In this document: one piece after another, positions 52,642 through 64,000 of the stretch
Numbering within the stretch: position 1 is the first letter of the stretch
Layout: each line of letters starts with the position of its first letter
NCBI GenBank assembly: GCA_039545315.1
Contig: BCIM01000008.1
Span: 1 to 64,000, forward strand
Reading direction: 5' to 3'
DNA length: 64,000 nt
Origin: Kondoa malvinella
Taxonomy: Eukaryota > Basidiomycota > Agaricostilbomycetes > Agaricostilbales > Kondoaceae
Translations under genes and position numbers: made by a program
Notes under the pieces: generated by a model
What the model was told of the DNA's origin: nothing
Databases searched by the model: none
Seen by the model: the letters and a program-made list of their open reading frames with translations, nothing else

Positions 52642-55411
52642 ATGCAAATCATTCTCGCGCTCTGCACCTGCTCGCTGCTCCTCATACAGCAGACAGCTGC
52701 TCTAGAACTATCTGGATGGTATCCCTCTTCCCTTCCTCTGGCAGTCAAGACGCCGTATCTATCGACTTGGGCACCCAAAGGTCCTCTAAACGAACACGCT
52801 ACCACTTTCTGGCTAGGTGATGGAGCAGAATGGGTGTCTCTCTTACGTGTGGATGGAGAACCTTATGCTCTGATGGGCAACGTCAATCCGGATTGGACGC
52901 GTGCTCAACAGCTCAAGCTTGAAGTGAGCAAACCTATAACAAGGCGACAGAGTCTGACAACCTGCGTAGCTCACTGCTACTAGAACCATCTTTACACTTC
53001 GTGCTGGACCAGTAGATGCAACACTGACCTTCTTCACGCCCATCTCACCTGACAACCTGCTTCGTCAATCCTTGCCCTTCTCCTACTTGAACATTTCCCT
53101 TCGAGCCAACTCCAATACCACCCCTCAAGTAGAGCTATACACCGAAACCGGTCTGCAATGGGTCACTTCAGATGAGGATGCTGTCTGTCAATGGGACCAC
53201 AGCGAAGCAACGGCTTTCTCCTACTTCAACATCTCTCGCGTCGACCAACTCCTCTATCAAGAAACAGCTGATCGGATAGATTATGGAAATGCCCTCTATG
53301 CGACGAAAGCTCTTGACCCGACTATCCAAACCACCTTTTCTTCTGGTCAAGATTTGGGCAGAACCAGAAACGACTTTATCGGCAGCGGCATGTTTGATAA
53401 TGTTGTTGACACCAACTTTCGCTCAATGAGGGAAGAACGACCAGCTTTCGCATTCACGCACGATTTCGGTCAGCTTGGTCGAGAAGCAAAGGCAGTGCTG
53501 AATGTTGTTGGGCATACGAGAGATCCTGCCTTGGTATATGCTACGAAGGATGGCATGCAGACGAGATACGAGTATTGGAGAAGCAAATTAGACACGGTCG
53601 AAGATGCCGTGTGTCAAACATCAGTCCTAAACTTCAAAGCTCATTCATTTTCAGATCGAATATGTCTATGAAGATCACGCAGAAGCTCTCGAAGAAGCCA
53701 AGATCTTGGATGCTCGAATTGAGGCTGACGCGACCTCAGCGCATTCAGAAGACTATGCAGCTCTATGCTTGCTGTCCGCTCGACAAGTCATGATGGCTTC
53801 GGAGATCACTGTCTCGTCTCTGGAAGCTGGTGATGATGATGTTTTGATCTTCATGAAGGAAATCAGTAGCAATGGTAAGTCTGGTGTTACTTCTTCTACT
53901 TCTATGGCTTACACGAGTCAGGTAATATTCGTAAGTGCTTCGACCGCACAACCTAGTCAGTCTTTTGAGGTTACAACAGAAACGACCGATGTCATCTTTC
54001 CAGCTGCTCCCTTTTACCTCTACCTGTCGCCAAATTACCTAGAACTTCTCCTTGAACCATCCTACCTGTATCAAGACAGCGGTCTTTACAACCCTCTGCC
54101 GGCAGCGCACGATATCGGAGATCGCTATCCGAATGCTACCGGTCATCCCGCCTACTTCAATGCTCCTTTACCAGTCGAAGAATCTGCCGATATGATTGTG
54201 CTAGCATTGGCACTGGTACAAAAGGGATTAACTGCTCAGGCTGAGAGATACTATCATCTTCTGTCTCGCTGGGGAAATGCTCTCGTAGATCTTGCCTTGA
54301 TCCCATCGAATCAGCTGGTATGTCTTAAAGCCAAACAGATCTCCTGCATGCTAATATTATGATAGTCGACGGACGAGTAGGCAGCTCAAATGGTTCTGTA
54401 TGAGCGATTCTGATCGTCTGTTAGCTTTCAAGGTCGACTAGCCAACCAAACAAGTCTTGCTCTCAAGGGTCTGATCGGTATACAAGCAATGAGCGTTCTA
54501 GCAGATACTTTAGGCAATCAGGAAGACGCTTCACACTTTGCAGACGTGGCCGCAGACTATCTTCCGCAATTCTTGGATCTTGCCATCAGCTCAGATCAGA
54601 CGCACATCACTTTGGCCTACCATAACGAGAGCAGCTGGTCTACCCAATACAATCTCTTTGGAGACATCTTGCTGGGTCTGGACTTTATCCCGCAAGAAGT
54701 GTATCAAATGCAGGAAGAGTTCTATCACACCGTCATGGGTATGCATACTGGACTCGTCTCGAGTGTTTGACGCTAATCCGTCCTATAGCACCCTTTGGTC
54801 TTCCACTCGATTCCAGGAGCTCGGTCGGCAAAACTGATTGGGCTGTTTTTGCTGCTGCCAGCATGACTTCTGCTGAATCCGAGGCAACCCGCGATCTGGT
54901 CTTATCAAAAGTCTTTCGCTATATGAAAGAGACGAGCTTTGATGGGCCCTTTGCGGACCTCTATGAGACGAAAGATGGTAGCTGGCATGGGTTTCGTGCA
55001 AGGCAAGTCTTGTCAGGAGCTAAGGCCTGCGTCTTATACTTACGTCTTCTCAGACCTGTCGTTGGGGCTCATTTTGTGTTGCTTGCACATCCATCTCGCT
55101 TCCGAATCCACCGCAACCGCCTTCCCTTCAGCCTTGATACTTTCAATCTCAATGCCTACTCCTGGTGGCTGTTTGCTGCATTCCCCATTATTGGAGCGCT
55201 CGCTCTCTGGGCATGTATTCGAGCTTGGCGGAAGTATCAACCGCTCTCACGCTCAGTGCAAAAGGAAGAAGCAGTCTCAATGCAACCGCTCCTTGCACCG
55301 GACGCGTCAGACGACCAGAAGAACAACTTCTATGAAGAGGCTCCAGCCTATTCGCCCGGCACTATTGCACGACAGCCATTCATTCGCAAATCTTCGGAGA
55401 ATCCTGCATAA
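52642..55411 (+). CDS. GtaA-type extracellular glutaminase with C-terminal membrane anchor
   Basis: Predicted to hydrolyse glutamine to glutamate and ammonia outside the cytosol, as Aspergillus GtaA does. The ATG at 52642 starts a signal peptide (MQIILALCTCSLLLIQQTAA). Family blocks follow: PLAVKTPYLSTWAPKG, FWLGDGAEWVSLLRVDG, AFAFTHDFGQLG, DDDVLIFMKEISSNGN, NYLELLLEPSYLYQDSG, DIGDRYPNATGHPAYFNAPL (the six-hairpin core), ESSWSTQYNLFGDILLGLDF, and LPLDSRSSVGKTDWAVFAAA. After the enzyme part, a strong membrane helix (WWLFAAFPIIGALALWACI) precedes a charged tail of about 65 residues ending RKSSENPA, so the enzyme is probably surface- or vacuole-anchored. About seven exons. Convergent with the next gene. 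Confidence 0.9.
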
Positions 55412-55563
55412 ATTTTCTCGAAAGCGTGTAGCGTGCTTAAAGCAAATAGAGAGAATGCTGCCGAGAGCCGGCATCAGTGTATGGTTTGTGTTATTTCAAA
55501 GTGTATTGCATGTCGGATTGGCTAAATTTCACAATCGTAGATGTCCATTGCTCGCCACTAACA

Positions 55564-57130
55564 CTACTTTCGGCTTGAAATTTCAAAGCTATAGAATCCA
55601 GTCTTCTCAAGCCTCTCCTTCAATACATTGCCAAGCGCAGAAGCGGGAGTCAGAGGACCAGCAGTTTTAGATGGGGCAGGGAGTTGATCGCGGTTTTGCA
55701 ACACGGCCAACGCACACTCGCTTATGAGCATGCTAGTGGAACCATAGCCTGTTGGTAGCGCAGAGAGCTGATGAGCAAATAGCCTGAACAAAAAGCTGGG
55801 GAAAGCTTACCTGGATCCTTCTTTCCCTTCATGATGACTTTGGCCTGCGCAGTACCTTCGTGCTCTAGTGCAACCGTTGTCGCTCTCCACCATCCGTTCT
55901 CTCGCATGCTTTTCGATGGTCCTTCGCCAGGAACGGGAGCGAATCGCTGGAATAGATTGCGCAAAGGTCGAAGTGTGAGTAGACCAGTGAAAAGCAAGAT
56001 GAAACCAGAGACGAGGGCAGAAGCAATGGCTGAGGGATGCTCGTGGTATTCTTGATAGTGAAAGTCTTCGCCGTAAAGGAATTGCTTGTTGCCAGGGGAC
56101 TTGGCGAGAGACTCTAAAATGCCGAAAGTCTGGTAGACGATCTTTGTGTTGTGGAACGCCATCACGAAGAACTGTCCGGAACATCAAAAGGGACAATTAG
56201 TGGCTACAGTTTCAGCTTACGCCGCCTCGAGCCCCAGTGAGCAGCTTTTTAGCAAAAGGTGTACCAGCTGCATGCTTGTGTCGGCGGTTGGGTGCACCAA
56301 TTGGCGATAGAATGAAAGGATTGCCTAAACCAGCTAGCTGTGCTTTAGGCGTGTCAAACATGCTTATAAACGATGCGATCGTTCCACCTGGCACAGGTCA
56401 GCTAAAAGCAGAAGAAACAGCCGCGAGAAGCTCACCAGAGAAACCGCCTTGGAACTTGTGTCCCGTCTCTACCAGACCGACCTTTGCACTGGGCTTAGCA
56501 CGCTGCAGCTCTTGCACTGCCAAATAGGTACAGAGATCGCTGGGTACGGAATCCCATCCGCAGCTGTGAATCATAAGTGCACCAGAGCGGACAGCAGCGG
56601 GACCATGCTGTTTCATCATGCCGAGACAGAAAGGGATCTCTCCAGTCAAGTCAAAGTAGTGACAACCTTCTTCCGCGCAAGCCTGGTACAGAGCAGTTCC
56701 GTAGATGTTGTATGGCCCCTAGAGAGTTGTAAGCGCGTACACAAGCGACATGATAGTGTTGTGTAGACTTACGACAAGGGAGATGACAGCTCGAGTCTGC
56801 TTGACCATTGCACGGATAGCGGTGACATCAAAGCTATCGGCCTGTCATTCGATATCAGCATACATGCAACGTGCAACTGTCGGCAGTCACCTCGAGAATG
56901 TCGACTTGCAATCCCAACTCTTTCTTTGTAGCGTCCAGCTTGCTGCGAGATCTTCCAGCAATAGCCCAAACAGTTGGACCAGCAGCTTTCGCTAAATACT
57001 CTGCTACCAGTCTTCCCTATCGCCGACGCAATTCCATAAGATGCTTGTACCACAGTTCAGAGATCCAACTCACTGTGAAGCCTGTTGCGCCATACACGAC
57101 GAGATCATAGGCTTTACTGTTGCCTGCCAT
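55564..57130 (-). CDS. Saccharopine dehydrogenase-like oxidoreductase (SCCPDH family)
   Basis: NAD(P)-binding protein of the SCCPDH / trans-acting enoyl reductase group; the substrate is unknown. Human SCCPDH is found on lipid droplets. The ATG at 57130 gives MAGNSKAYDLVVYGATGFTG across the first intron, a Rossmann fold with the GxTGxxG glycine pattern. Further family blocks are WAIAGRSRSKLDATKKELG, AVISLVGPYNIYG, CHYFDLTGEIPFCL, SGALMIHSCGWDSVPSDL and GGFSGELLAAVS. A hydrophobic segment near 56010 (ASALVSGFILLFTGLLTL) likely anchors it to a membrane or lipid droplet. GYGSTSMLISECALAVL closes the domain. Six or so exons encode about 430 residues, the family size. True lysine-pathway saccharopine dehydrogenases lack this hydrophobic insert. 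Confidence 0.85.
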
Positions 57131-57860
57131 GTTTGTGAAGGAGCCGCTGTCTTATGGCAAGAGTATGCAGCGCGTTATTGGCATCGCAGAGCTTCGGTAG
57201 ATTTCCTCGGTTTGTCGAGTATCGGCTTGGCTGACGTTGTCATCACATCGCAGAAAGCACATTATGTCTTGTGTGCTGCCTGCTATTCAAGTCAAGGATG
57301 CGTTGGCGGAAAGTCGTTGAAGGGTGCAGCTGAACTTATCGTCTCCCCACTTCTCTACACACGGAAGGCTATACTGTCTATCGCGCATAAAATCACTGTT
57401 CTCTCTGGAATTTGCCCAACTGCTCAATCAATACCTGACTTAATCGTCTCTTTCTGCAATTCCCAGCTAGCTGAGTTCCCAAGACGCCGCGTACGCTGGA
57501 TGCCTCGGTCCACTCGACCGCATGTCTTTGTCTGTTGGACAGAGAAGTGCCCACAAGAGGTCTCCTGAATGAGTCCGACATACAATTTCAAGGCTTTCCG
57601 CATTCATGCTACTACTTACTATTGCTGGTGTTGGCGAGACATGCACGATGAACGAGATCGGGACTTTGGCCACCAACTGCAACAAATGGAGCCACCATCT
57701 TGGATCCCTGACAGCTATACCTGCCCAAGTTTTGTCCGATTTTGGCTTTACAGCCAAATCGGAGATTTTGAGAGACTTTGGATCTCTCAATCTGCAAGAC
57801 ATAATAACCCTAATAACGCAGGAGATGGCATGATTGGGATAAGACGACATTGTAATACAA
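57131..57860. other. Gene-free spacer
   Basis: The region lies between the oxidoreductase start (minus) and the ceramidase stop (minus). Plus-strand open frames (57041-57568, 57606-57833) have no recognisable domain and partly run antisense to known exons. It should hold the oxidoreductase promoter. Confidence 0.45.
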
Positions 57861-59086
57861 TTACGACTGCTTGCGTGACATCTTCGCCCGTTCTATCGTC
57901 GGTATCAACCCTTTCGGTGCTTCCCACTCCTCTGCTCCTTCCCTCAGACTACACGATAGTAGTTGTATCGCAAATACTGCAAACCATTCAGCTCGCGGAT
58001 TGGCTTCATCGTGCAAACTCACTCAGGTAGTATGCTCCGAAGCCAGTGAGCAAATGCCACCATGCATGACCTTCCAGTAAACCATAGAGCGGAAAGCCAA
58101 GCGCGTCTTTATAAGGCTGTATCGTATTACAGAACAGATTGCTATCTATTTTTTAGCTTTGAAGCTGGCTCAAGACAATGTAACGTACTCAAAGTTCCAT
58201 ATCGTAAAACCTAGTAGAGATGATACGACGCCCATCTTGTAGTAGCCTGCAATGTCTTTCGATCTTATAGACTCGAGCGGTGTAGAATCGAGCTTTGTCT
58301 TTAGCAAGTAAGCAGTATGACTTGTAGAAGTGATGACCACTGTGCGATGTCAGCACAGGGGTCTGATTTGCGAAAAGAGAGTGCTTACAGCAGCCATAAG
58401 CTCCTTGGTGAAGCAATGCATTTGGATAGAGGATATAGGCAGTGCATATAGTAGTGACGAGGATAGCTAGGAAAGCAGGTAGGTAGAAAGAGAACCGCGG
58501 TGATCGACCTTTGCGAGATGTTTCGAGGGAGATGTAGCAGACTACCGACTTGATCAGAACCGGTTGCATCAGGCGGCCGAACGAGCTTACGCTGTGATGC
58601 TACCAGCAGCATGGGTAGTCTGTGTAGCCATGAGGCACGTACAAAACAGGCAAAAGCGACTCACTCATCCGCTAATTGCCATTTCCATTGCAAAGTAGCA
58701 TGAAAAGCAAAGCTGCCTATACCCACAATACCTAATCCAGCCCAGCCAAGAAGGTAGCGCAGATCTAGGCCTTGTCTTCGCACATTCGATATGCCTTTAG
58801 CGGAGAGATAGACTATATACAGCCGGTCAGAATCACATTTATCATCTGCTTGAGCACAAGACGTACAGAACAAGAGGTTGGTAAAGGTGTTGAAGAATTC
58901 GGCAATCCACACGCTCTCAAGGTAGTCCCGTTCACACCTAATCTAACTATAAGCGAGCGGAGCTGTTACAAGAGTCTGCTGACTTAACCAATTTATGCTC
59001 GCAGTGACAGGGCCCCATCGGCCATGCGGATGACCTGAATCTAGAGCGTTGAAGCGAACAAGATGCGCATGAGGTGTATGAGCCAT
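57861..59086 (-). CDS. Alkaline ceramidase
   Basis: Seven-helix membrane amidase of the ER/Golgi that splits ceramide (or phytoceramide) into a sphingoid base and fatty acid; yeast relatives are Ypc1 and Ydc1. The ATG at 59086 gives MAHTPHAHLVRFNALDSG, then GRWGPVTASINWCERDYLES joined across an intron. Conserved Zn-site blocks are visible: WIAEFFNTFTN, GIGSFAFHATLQWKWQLADE, ELPMLLVASQLCYISLE (across two introns), and EGHAWWHLLTGFGAYYL near 58050. The tail beyond the last intron is IFAIQLLSCSLREGAEEWE, ending KMSRKQS at a stop at 57861-57863. About seven exons, around 285 residues, the family length. Confidence 0.88.
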
Positions 59087-59399
59087 GCTGGCGTGACTTT
59101 GAGGTCACTGATCGATGATAAGAGAGATAAGCTAATTTTGGCTTGAAGCGGCTATTCAACAATTGAGTGAAAAGACTGGCAAGCTGGACGGGGAAGGGCA
59201 AGATACAAGGATGACCGAAAGTTCGAATAGCATTGTTAAATGTACAAGCAAGAAAAGCCAAGAGCCGAAAAAGTGTTAATAGTACAAGCACACAACATGT
59301 TCCTTCAACGATAGCTGAACTGAACGACCTCTTGATGACAACAGGGAGAGAGTGACAACAACATGTTCTTTTGAGTCGAGAAAAGGTATACTTGAGCGA

Positions 59400-61686
59400 T
59401 CAGTGAATGTTTTCGACATTCTCCGAGTTGTCCAAGGCGGAAAGGTAGTTGGCAATCGTCTTTTGGCCGAAAGCGCTCTCGGTCTTGCGATTGTTCTGAC
59501 GAGTCGTAGGTGCAAAGCCAAAGCGAGGTTGATTGGCTACAAGGAACGCGTCAGCCGGAGAATTCATCAAGCAGTATGACGACTGACCACTGTGAGTCGT
59601 AGAGCATGGGTAGTCAGAGGAGTAGACAGAGGCACGCAATACACTCACCACCGATCCTTTCCGCTGCCCAGGACATCAGCTCTGCATTAGTCTCCGAAAC
59701 AATAAAGACTCACTAAGCAACCTTGAAAGGAGCATAGTCCTCACGCTGCTTGATGGCTTCGATAGCCTTGATCGCATTTGTGATGTTGGTGAAATTGACG
59801 AAGCCTGTCAGCGCGAATTTGAACCCCATCAGCAAAGAAGCTGAAACTCTGCAATCCAGACTGACCGCAATTCTTTTCCTTCAAGAGGTTCACTACACTC
59901 CATATCAGCATCTATCTTAGATCAAAGAGCGAAAAACAAACCGAGCTCAATTTCTCCATAAACCGCAAAATCCTTTCTCAGCTTTTCCTCCGTAAACAAT
60001 TCGAAATCATCAATCCCGCCAATGTAGACGTTCCTGCTTCCACCCGCATGTACCGCCATAGCGATACCTGGCGGAGTAGCTTCTGTAGGTTTACCCCAAC
60101 CTACTCTGAGTCGTTTGTTACGGATCGTGATGCCTTGATGAGCGGCGAGGGTGTAGAATGCAATAGCGGCGTTTGGGTCTACGAAGGTGATGAAGCATGC
60201 GTGACCTGTGCATCGATCACAATACCTATTAGTAACAAATCAAAAGCAAAGAGCGACAACGCACGTTCTGGAATGTACTTGACTTCTTGCAGCACACCAC
60301 CTCGAATAGCATTGCAGATTTCTTCGACCGTAGTTTCAGGGTTGAGGTTGCTGTACGAGGCACGGTTGAAAGCATCAGCACAAAACTGAGGCTTCTCACT
60401 GCGACGTACCCAAGATAGACATTTCTGTTTCCAGGCGTGTGCTCATTCATCATTTGAGATCCATTGGGATGATAGACGGGCGGGAAGGAAGTCATGCTGC
60501 CGCAGTAATTGGCTGCCATAGCTGCGGCATTGAGGTTGTGCTGTTGTTGATGATGCTGATTCTTTGGTACATAGGCGCCTGTGAGGTTACTCCTTAATCA
60601 GCTAAAGACTGCAGATACAAAGATGCACTCACAGCGATCTTTGCCAAAGTTGACCTTTCTATCATCCCATTCCGGATCATCCTGCAATTCTTCTACCACC
60701 CTTACAGCCGTAGCGATGCTCAAGAAATGAATAAAGCCAATACCGCGATCCCTAACAATCTTGACTTGATCGATCGGACCCCATTCAGAGAATTCATCCC
60801 TCAAACTCTTTTCCGTCATGTCCAGACCTAGACCACCAACAAAGACGTTTCTCGAAGCTGATTGCTTATGGACTGCTTCGAGGACGGAAGGAGAGACGGT
60901 TGAAGGTTTACCGAAACCGACTTTGAGTTCTAGACCGTGTAAAGTGAGTCGACGAATGTTGGCATCTGATTCGAAAGCAGCGGCAGTGTGAGCGTCAAGG
61001 AAGGAAATGAAGACGCAGGATTTCTCGCCAATGATTTTAATGTTTTCAATGGGACCAAATCGGACTTGGTTGAGGAGTTCGTCGATGGATGCGTCTGATG
61101 GCAAGTTGCCTACGTAGACTGTGCGCAAGATGGGTGTGTCCGGCGTAAGTGGAGTGGTTGGACCGCTGTTTATTTGCGCAACCGACATTTGACCTGGTGA
61201 AGGCGGGCCGTACCCCCAATTCTGATGTTGTTGTTGAGGAGAGGGCAAGGCGTGCTGCATGTTGGAGAAGCCGAATGGACTAAAGGGAGATTGAGAAAAG
61301 TTGGGCGAGCCTAGAGAGCCAGCAGAGGATTCTGAAGTTGAAGGAGAGAGATCTGGGCTTGGCATGTTGGAGGTAGGTGAATGCAAGTAAGGTGACAGAG
61401 GCGATGGATAAAGCGGTTGAAAAGCTGCAGAGAATTGGCCAGGGTGAGCGAATTGCTGCTGCTGCTGTTGTTGTTGCTGAGGTAGAGGCATATGCTGGTA
61501 TGCAGGCATGTGGAAAGCTTGATCAAAGCGAGGCTTCTTTTCAGGTGAGATTTGAATACTAAGTTCTTCCATGTTGCGCTTCATTGCGTAGCACTGCCAC
61601 ATGCAATAACCAGGTTGAGGTTGAAGAGAGTAAGGATAAGGGTGGTGCATCATGGGCATTTGAGGATAATCATAGTAGACGTTCAT
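59400..61686 (-). CDS. MRN1: Four-RRM RNA-binding protein, Mrn1-like
   Basis: Cytoplasmic mRNA-binding protein related to yeast Mrn1, which binds mRNAs of cell-wall and mitochondrial function. The ATG at 61686 gives [18 protein letters not shown], then a disordered region with a nine-Gln run (near 61450-61475). RRM1 ([20 protein letters not shown]) and RRM2 ([20 protein letters not shown], ending NFGKDRC) are followed by a linker and RRM3 ([22 protein letters not shown] near 60330). RRM4 starts [19 protein letters not shown] near 60020. This order and the GKDRC end of RRM2 match Mrn1. The C-terminus is [20 protein letters not shown], stop at 59400-59402. Frames upstream of the ATG contain only hydrophobic sequence that reads like leader or intron. 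About 660 residues. Confidence 0.9.
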
Positions 61687-62267
61687 GGTAGCGCTGCATA
61701 ACGTATGTATCAGCCTTTGGCTCACCTGACCCGACATGCATGACATTGACTTACGATATTGGAAATAACAATAAGCCCAAGTGAAGAGTAAAGTGAAAAG
61801 TGTGAAGAGAGAGAGCAAACAACAATGAGTGTCGATAGCAAAGACCAAGAAAAAAGAGACGCACGCAGCAAATACACACAGACGGTTCTCGATTCCCTAT
61901 TCAATGGCAAAACCTCTTCGTCGATAAAGTTCAAAGGCGTCTTGCTGGGGTTGGTCGTCGTCAAGCACTTTGACCGCCTTACAGTCACTACTTTCGAGGC
62001 CGTGGGTCAAAGAACAGTAGGCAACAGATGACTCTTTGAGGTGTTCGGAGATTAACGGTGTCCTTTTGAGCTTCAAAGGAGTGTAGTGACCAAAGGAGTG
62101 TGACTGAGTGCTAGGACAGGGTATACGCAGAAGTGGTAGTGCAAGACAGAGCCTGAAATCGAAAACATTCAAAGTCAACAAGCTTTCGCGGTAAACAAAT
62201 CGCAAGTTTGTTGTTTCATCCTCTCTGTTGCTTCTAGGTAGCCCTTTTCTATATCCCATGTAGTCGC
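61687..62267. other. MRN1 upstream region
   Basis: No coding exon is supported between the MRN1 start and the AsnRS stop. GTAAGT/AG-like signals near 61680-61760 hint at an intron in the MRN1 leader. Confidence 0.4.
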
Positions 62268-64000
62268 TCAAGGTGTAGCACGCCTATTGACGCGTCTTAG
62301 CATGAATCGCATTAAGGTAGAAATAGACTTACTCGGTGTAACGAGGGTACAGCGAACTGAATGATCACATCAGCTCAATTCCACTGACAGTAAAAGGAAC
62401 GCACCACTCCCTCACAGTATACCTGTTGGTCAACCAAGCGAGCAACCTTTCCACGCCTAGTCCATACCCGCCATGTTCGCAGGTTCCGTACTTTCTTTGA
62501 TCGCTGAACCAGTAGTAAGGTGAAGGGTCGATCCCTTCTCTTGCGTATCCTTCCATTAGCTCAGCCATATCTGCTATACGCATGGAGCCGCCTACGAAAG
62601 AGAGTCAGTGATATCAAGCTTTTCGAGTCGATCATGGGGACCAACCGGTGATCTCTCCCACGTTAGGCATAAGCACATCCACACTCTCTGTATAGGCTGG
62701 ATCTTCAGGACAACGCTTCATGTAGAATGCCTTGATTTCCCTATTACCCATCTCATCAGATCTATCCTATAACAATCGATCTGCGACTCACTTAGGGAAC
62801 CTAGTCAAGAAGATTGGCACACCCAATTGATCCGTCATCTTCCTTTCTGGCGCTTCTGCAATGTCATCACCGACTACATGAGGGACTGGACCGTTGGGCG
62901 TTTCTTTCATAATGTTGTGCTCGTTGAGGTATTTGATGGCGTCCTTGTCTGTGTATAATGAGCGTTAGTAAGCTAAAGAACGAGAACAGAGAAGGAGAAA
63001 GAAGCACTGACAATCTAATCGCATGAAAGGCCGCGCAGGAGCTTTGAAACCGGGGTTGAGCGACTGGATCAGCGCAGCGCTAACCGGATCCGCTAACAAT
63101 GTATCCACGACTGAACAGATCTGTGCATATATCAACGGTCTCGACAAGTGAATCTGGAGAGGAAACTGAAAGACGCACGAGTTCCTCAATGTGAGCAAGC
63201 ATTTCATCAAAGGTGATGAAAGCGAGTTCAGCTTCTACATGAGTGTATTCTGAAAGATGACGACGTGTGTGACTGTGGTCCATTAACGCGACCATCAGAA
63301 AGAAACTTGGACTGCCCGCTGTGTAGGAACGGACCTCTTTTCCGCTCTGAAACTTTCCGCAACGCAAAAGACGTCGCCTAGAGCTGGTAGACAGGTTTCG
63401 AGGTATAACTGAGACGATTGAGTAAGGTATGCTGGTTTGCCATAATAGTCGAATTCAAAGAGTGTTGATCCGCCCCTGTGAACACGAACAGAGCCATCAG
63501 AATTATCCTGAAAGCATTGTACATGGCTCACTCTACCGAAGTCTGGACCATACAAGGTGGTGTGACTTCTAATAGTTCCATATTTTCATAAGAAGTTCGG
63601 AAAGCTTGTAATAGTTTCGCGCGGACTTTGAGGACGTCTGAAGCTGTTTGACCGCGAATGACCAGATGGCGTTTATCAGCTAGGATATCTGGTCCTGCTT
63701 CCTGTTCGTTGTTCAGTCATTATCAGCTGGTGCACAGCACAAGAAGAAGGCAAAACGAACCTCGTTGACAATGTTGGAAACAGCTTCGTCACCACCTGGA
63801 GCGCGACCGATGATGGACCACCAATCTGCTGTGAGCTCATGACCGTCTGGTGCTGATTTGCCTTCTGGTAGAGGGTTGATGATGCCCGTAATGACAATGC
63901 TTGATTCGAGTGTTAGAGTAAGAGCGTCGTAGCATTGCGCCTGTCATAGCAATAGTAATGGTATGAGCCAGAAGCCCACGAGTTCAAGGCCGTACTGACC
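62268..64000 (-). CDS. Asparaginyl-tRNA synthetase, cytosolic (N-terminus beyond window)
   Basis: Class IIb aminoacyl-tRNA synthetase that charges tRNA-Asn. The gene enters from the right edge with the anticodon-binding OB domain ([35 protein letters not shown]). Motif 2 is visible as [20 protein letters not shown] across an intron, followed by [10 protein letters not shown], and motif 3 as [14 protein letters not shown]. The Asn-specific [15 protein letters not shown] separates it from AspRS. The end needs two introns: after TVRE, then after SLYPRYTE (donor GTAAGT), giving the conserved terminus ERATP and a stop at 62268-62270. Reading through the last donor would stop at 62329 instead. The first exons, including any N-terminal extension, lie outside the window. 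Confidence 0.94.

Noticed and set aside
55564..57130. Lysine-pathway saccharopine dehydrogenase (Lys1 or Lys9)
   Set aside because: The GATGFTG start, GEIPF block and hydrophobic insert fit the SCCPDH group rather than the lysine enzymes.
57041..57568. Plus-strand 175-codon open frame
   Set aside because: It begins antisense to the first exon and intron of the oxidoreductase and has no recognisable content.

Overview
The window is almost entirely nuclear DNA of a fungus, most likely a basidiomycete. Genes are broken by many short GT-AG introns of about 45-60 nt. Gene content is fungal throughout (Cdc6, Gcn1, Pex1, Lro1-type PDAT, GtaA-type glutaminase, Mrn1, an Ldb/PtaB-type regulator). A seven-helix membrane protein of a family I know mainly from basidiomycetes and several orphan disordered proteins also fit. 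I cannot name the genus. Gene models below were assembled by hand from splice signals and protein-family similarity, so internal exon borders are approximate unless a position is given.

Positions 1-1946 are different. They are a mitochondrial cox1 fragment (UGA read as Trp) carrying a group I intron with a decayed LAGLIDADG homing endonuclease. The fragment breaks off mid-codon-context near 1947, where nuclear-type sequence begins. All five ambiguous bases that I saw (138, 942, 1001, 1747, 1829) lie in this part. It is either a nuclear mitochondrial insertion or a chimeric contig end.

Layout after the junction: an interrupted unidentified minus-strand reading frame (1947-2085) and an unresolved kilobase; cyanamide hydratase-like HD protein (+); Nudix CoA diphosphatase (-); a small unresolved gene (-); transportin Kap104 (+); ER/Golgi L-type lectin (-); seven-helix membrane protein (+); Fsh1-type serine hydrolase (+); GCN1 (-, 9.3 kb); SLC25 mitochondrial carrier (+); O-fucosyltransferase-like type II membrane protein (-); a roughly 1,950-residue disordered orphan (-); MYND-finger protein (+); CDC6 (+); AT-hook-like orphan (+); Ldb1/SEUSS-type transcriptional regulator (+); PDAT (+); PEX1 (-); membrane-anchored GtaA glutaminase (+); saccharopine-dehydrogenase-like oxidoreductase (-); alkaline ceramidase (-); MRN1-type four-RRM protein (-); and cytosolic asparaginyl-tRNA synthetase (-), cut by the right edge.

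Most genes are housekeeping. Two themes stand out. Lipid and peroxisome functions are concentrated at 45-59 kb (PDAT, PEX1, an SCCPDH-like oxidoreductase, ceramidase), with a CoA diphosphatase near the left end. Several gene pairs start head-to-head with only 120-260 bp between start codons (GCN1/carrier, orphan/MYND, PEX1/glutaminase, small gene/KAP104). I did not find a phage, CRISPR, transposon or secondary-metabolite system. The less ordinary signals are the mitochondrial junction, the very small exons in PDAT and GCN1, and the orphan proteins.
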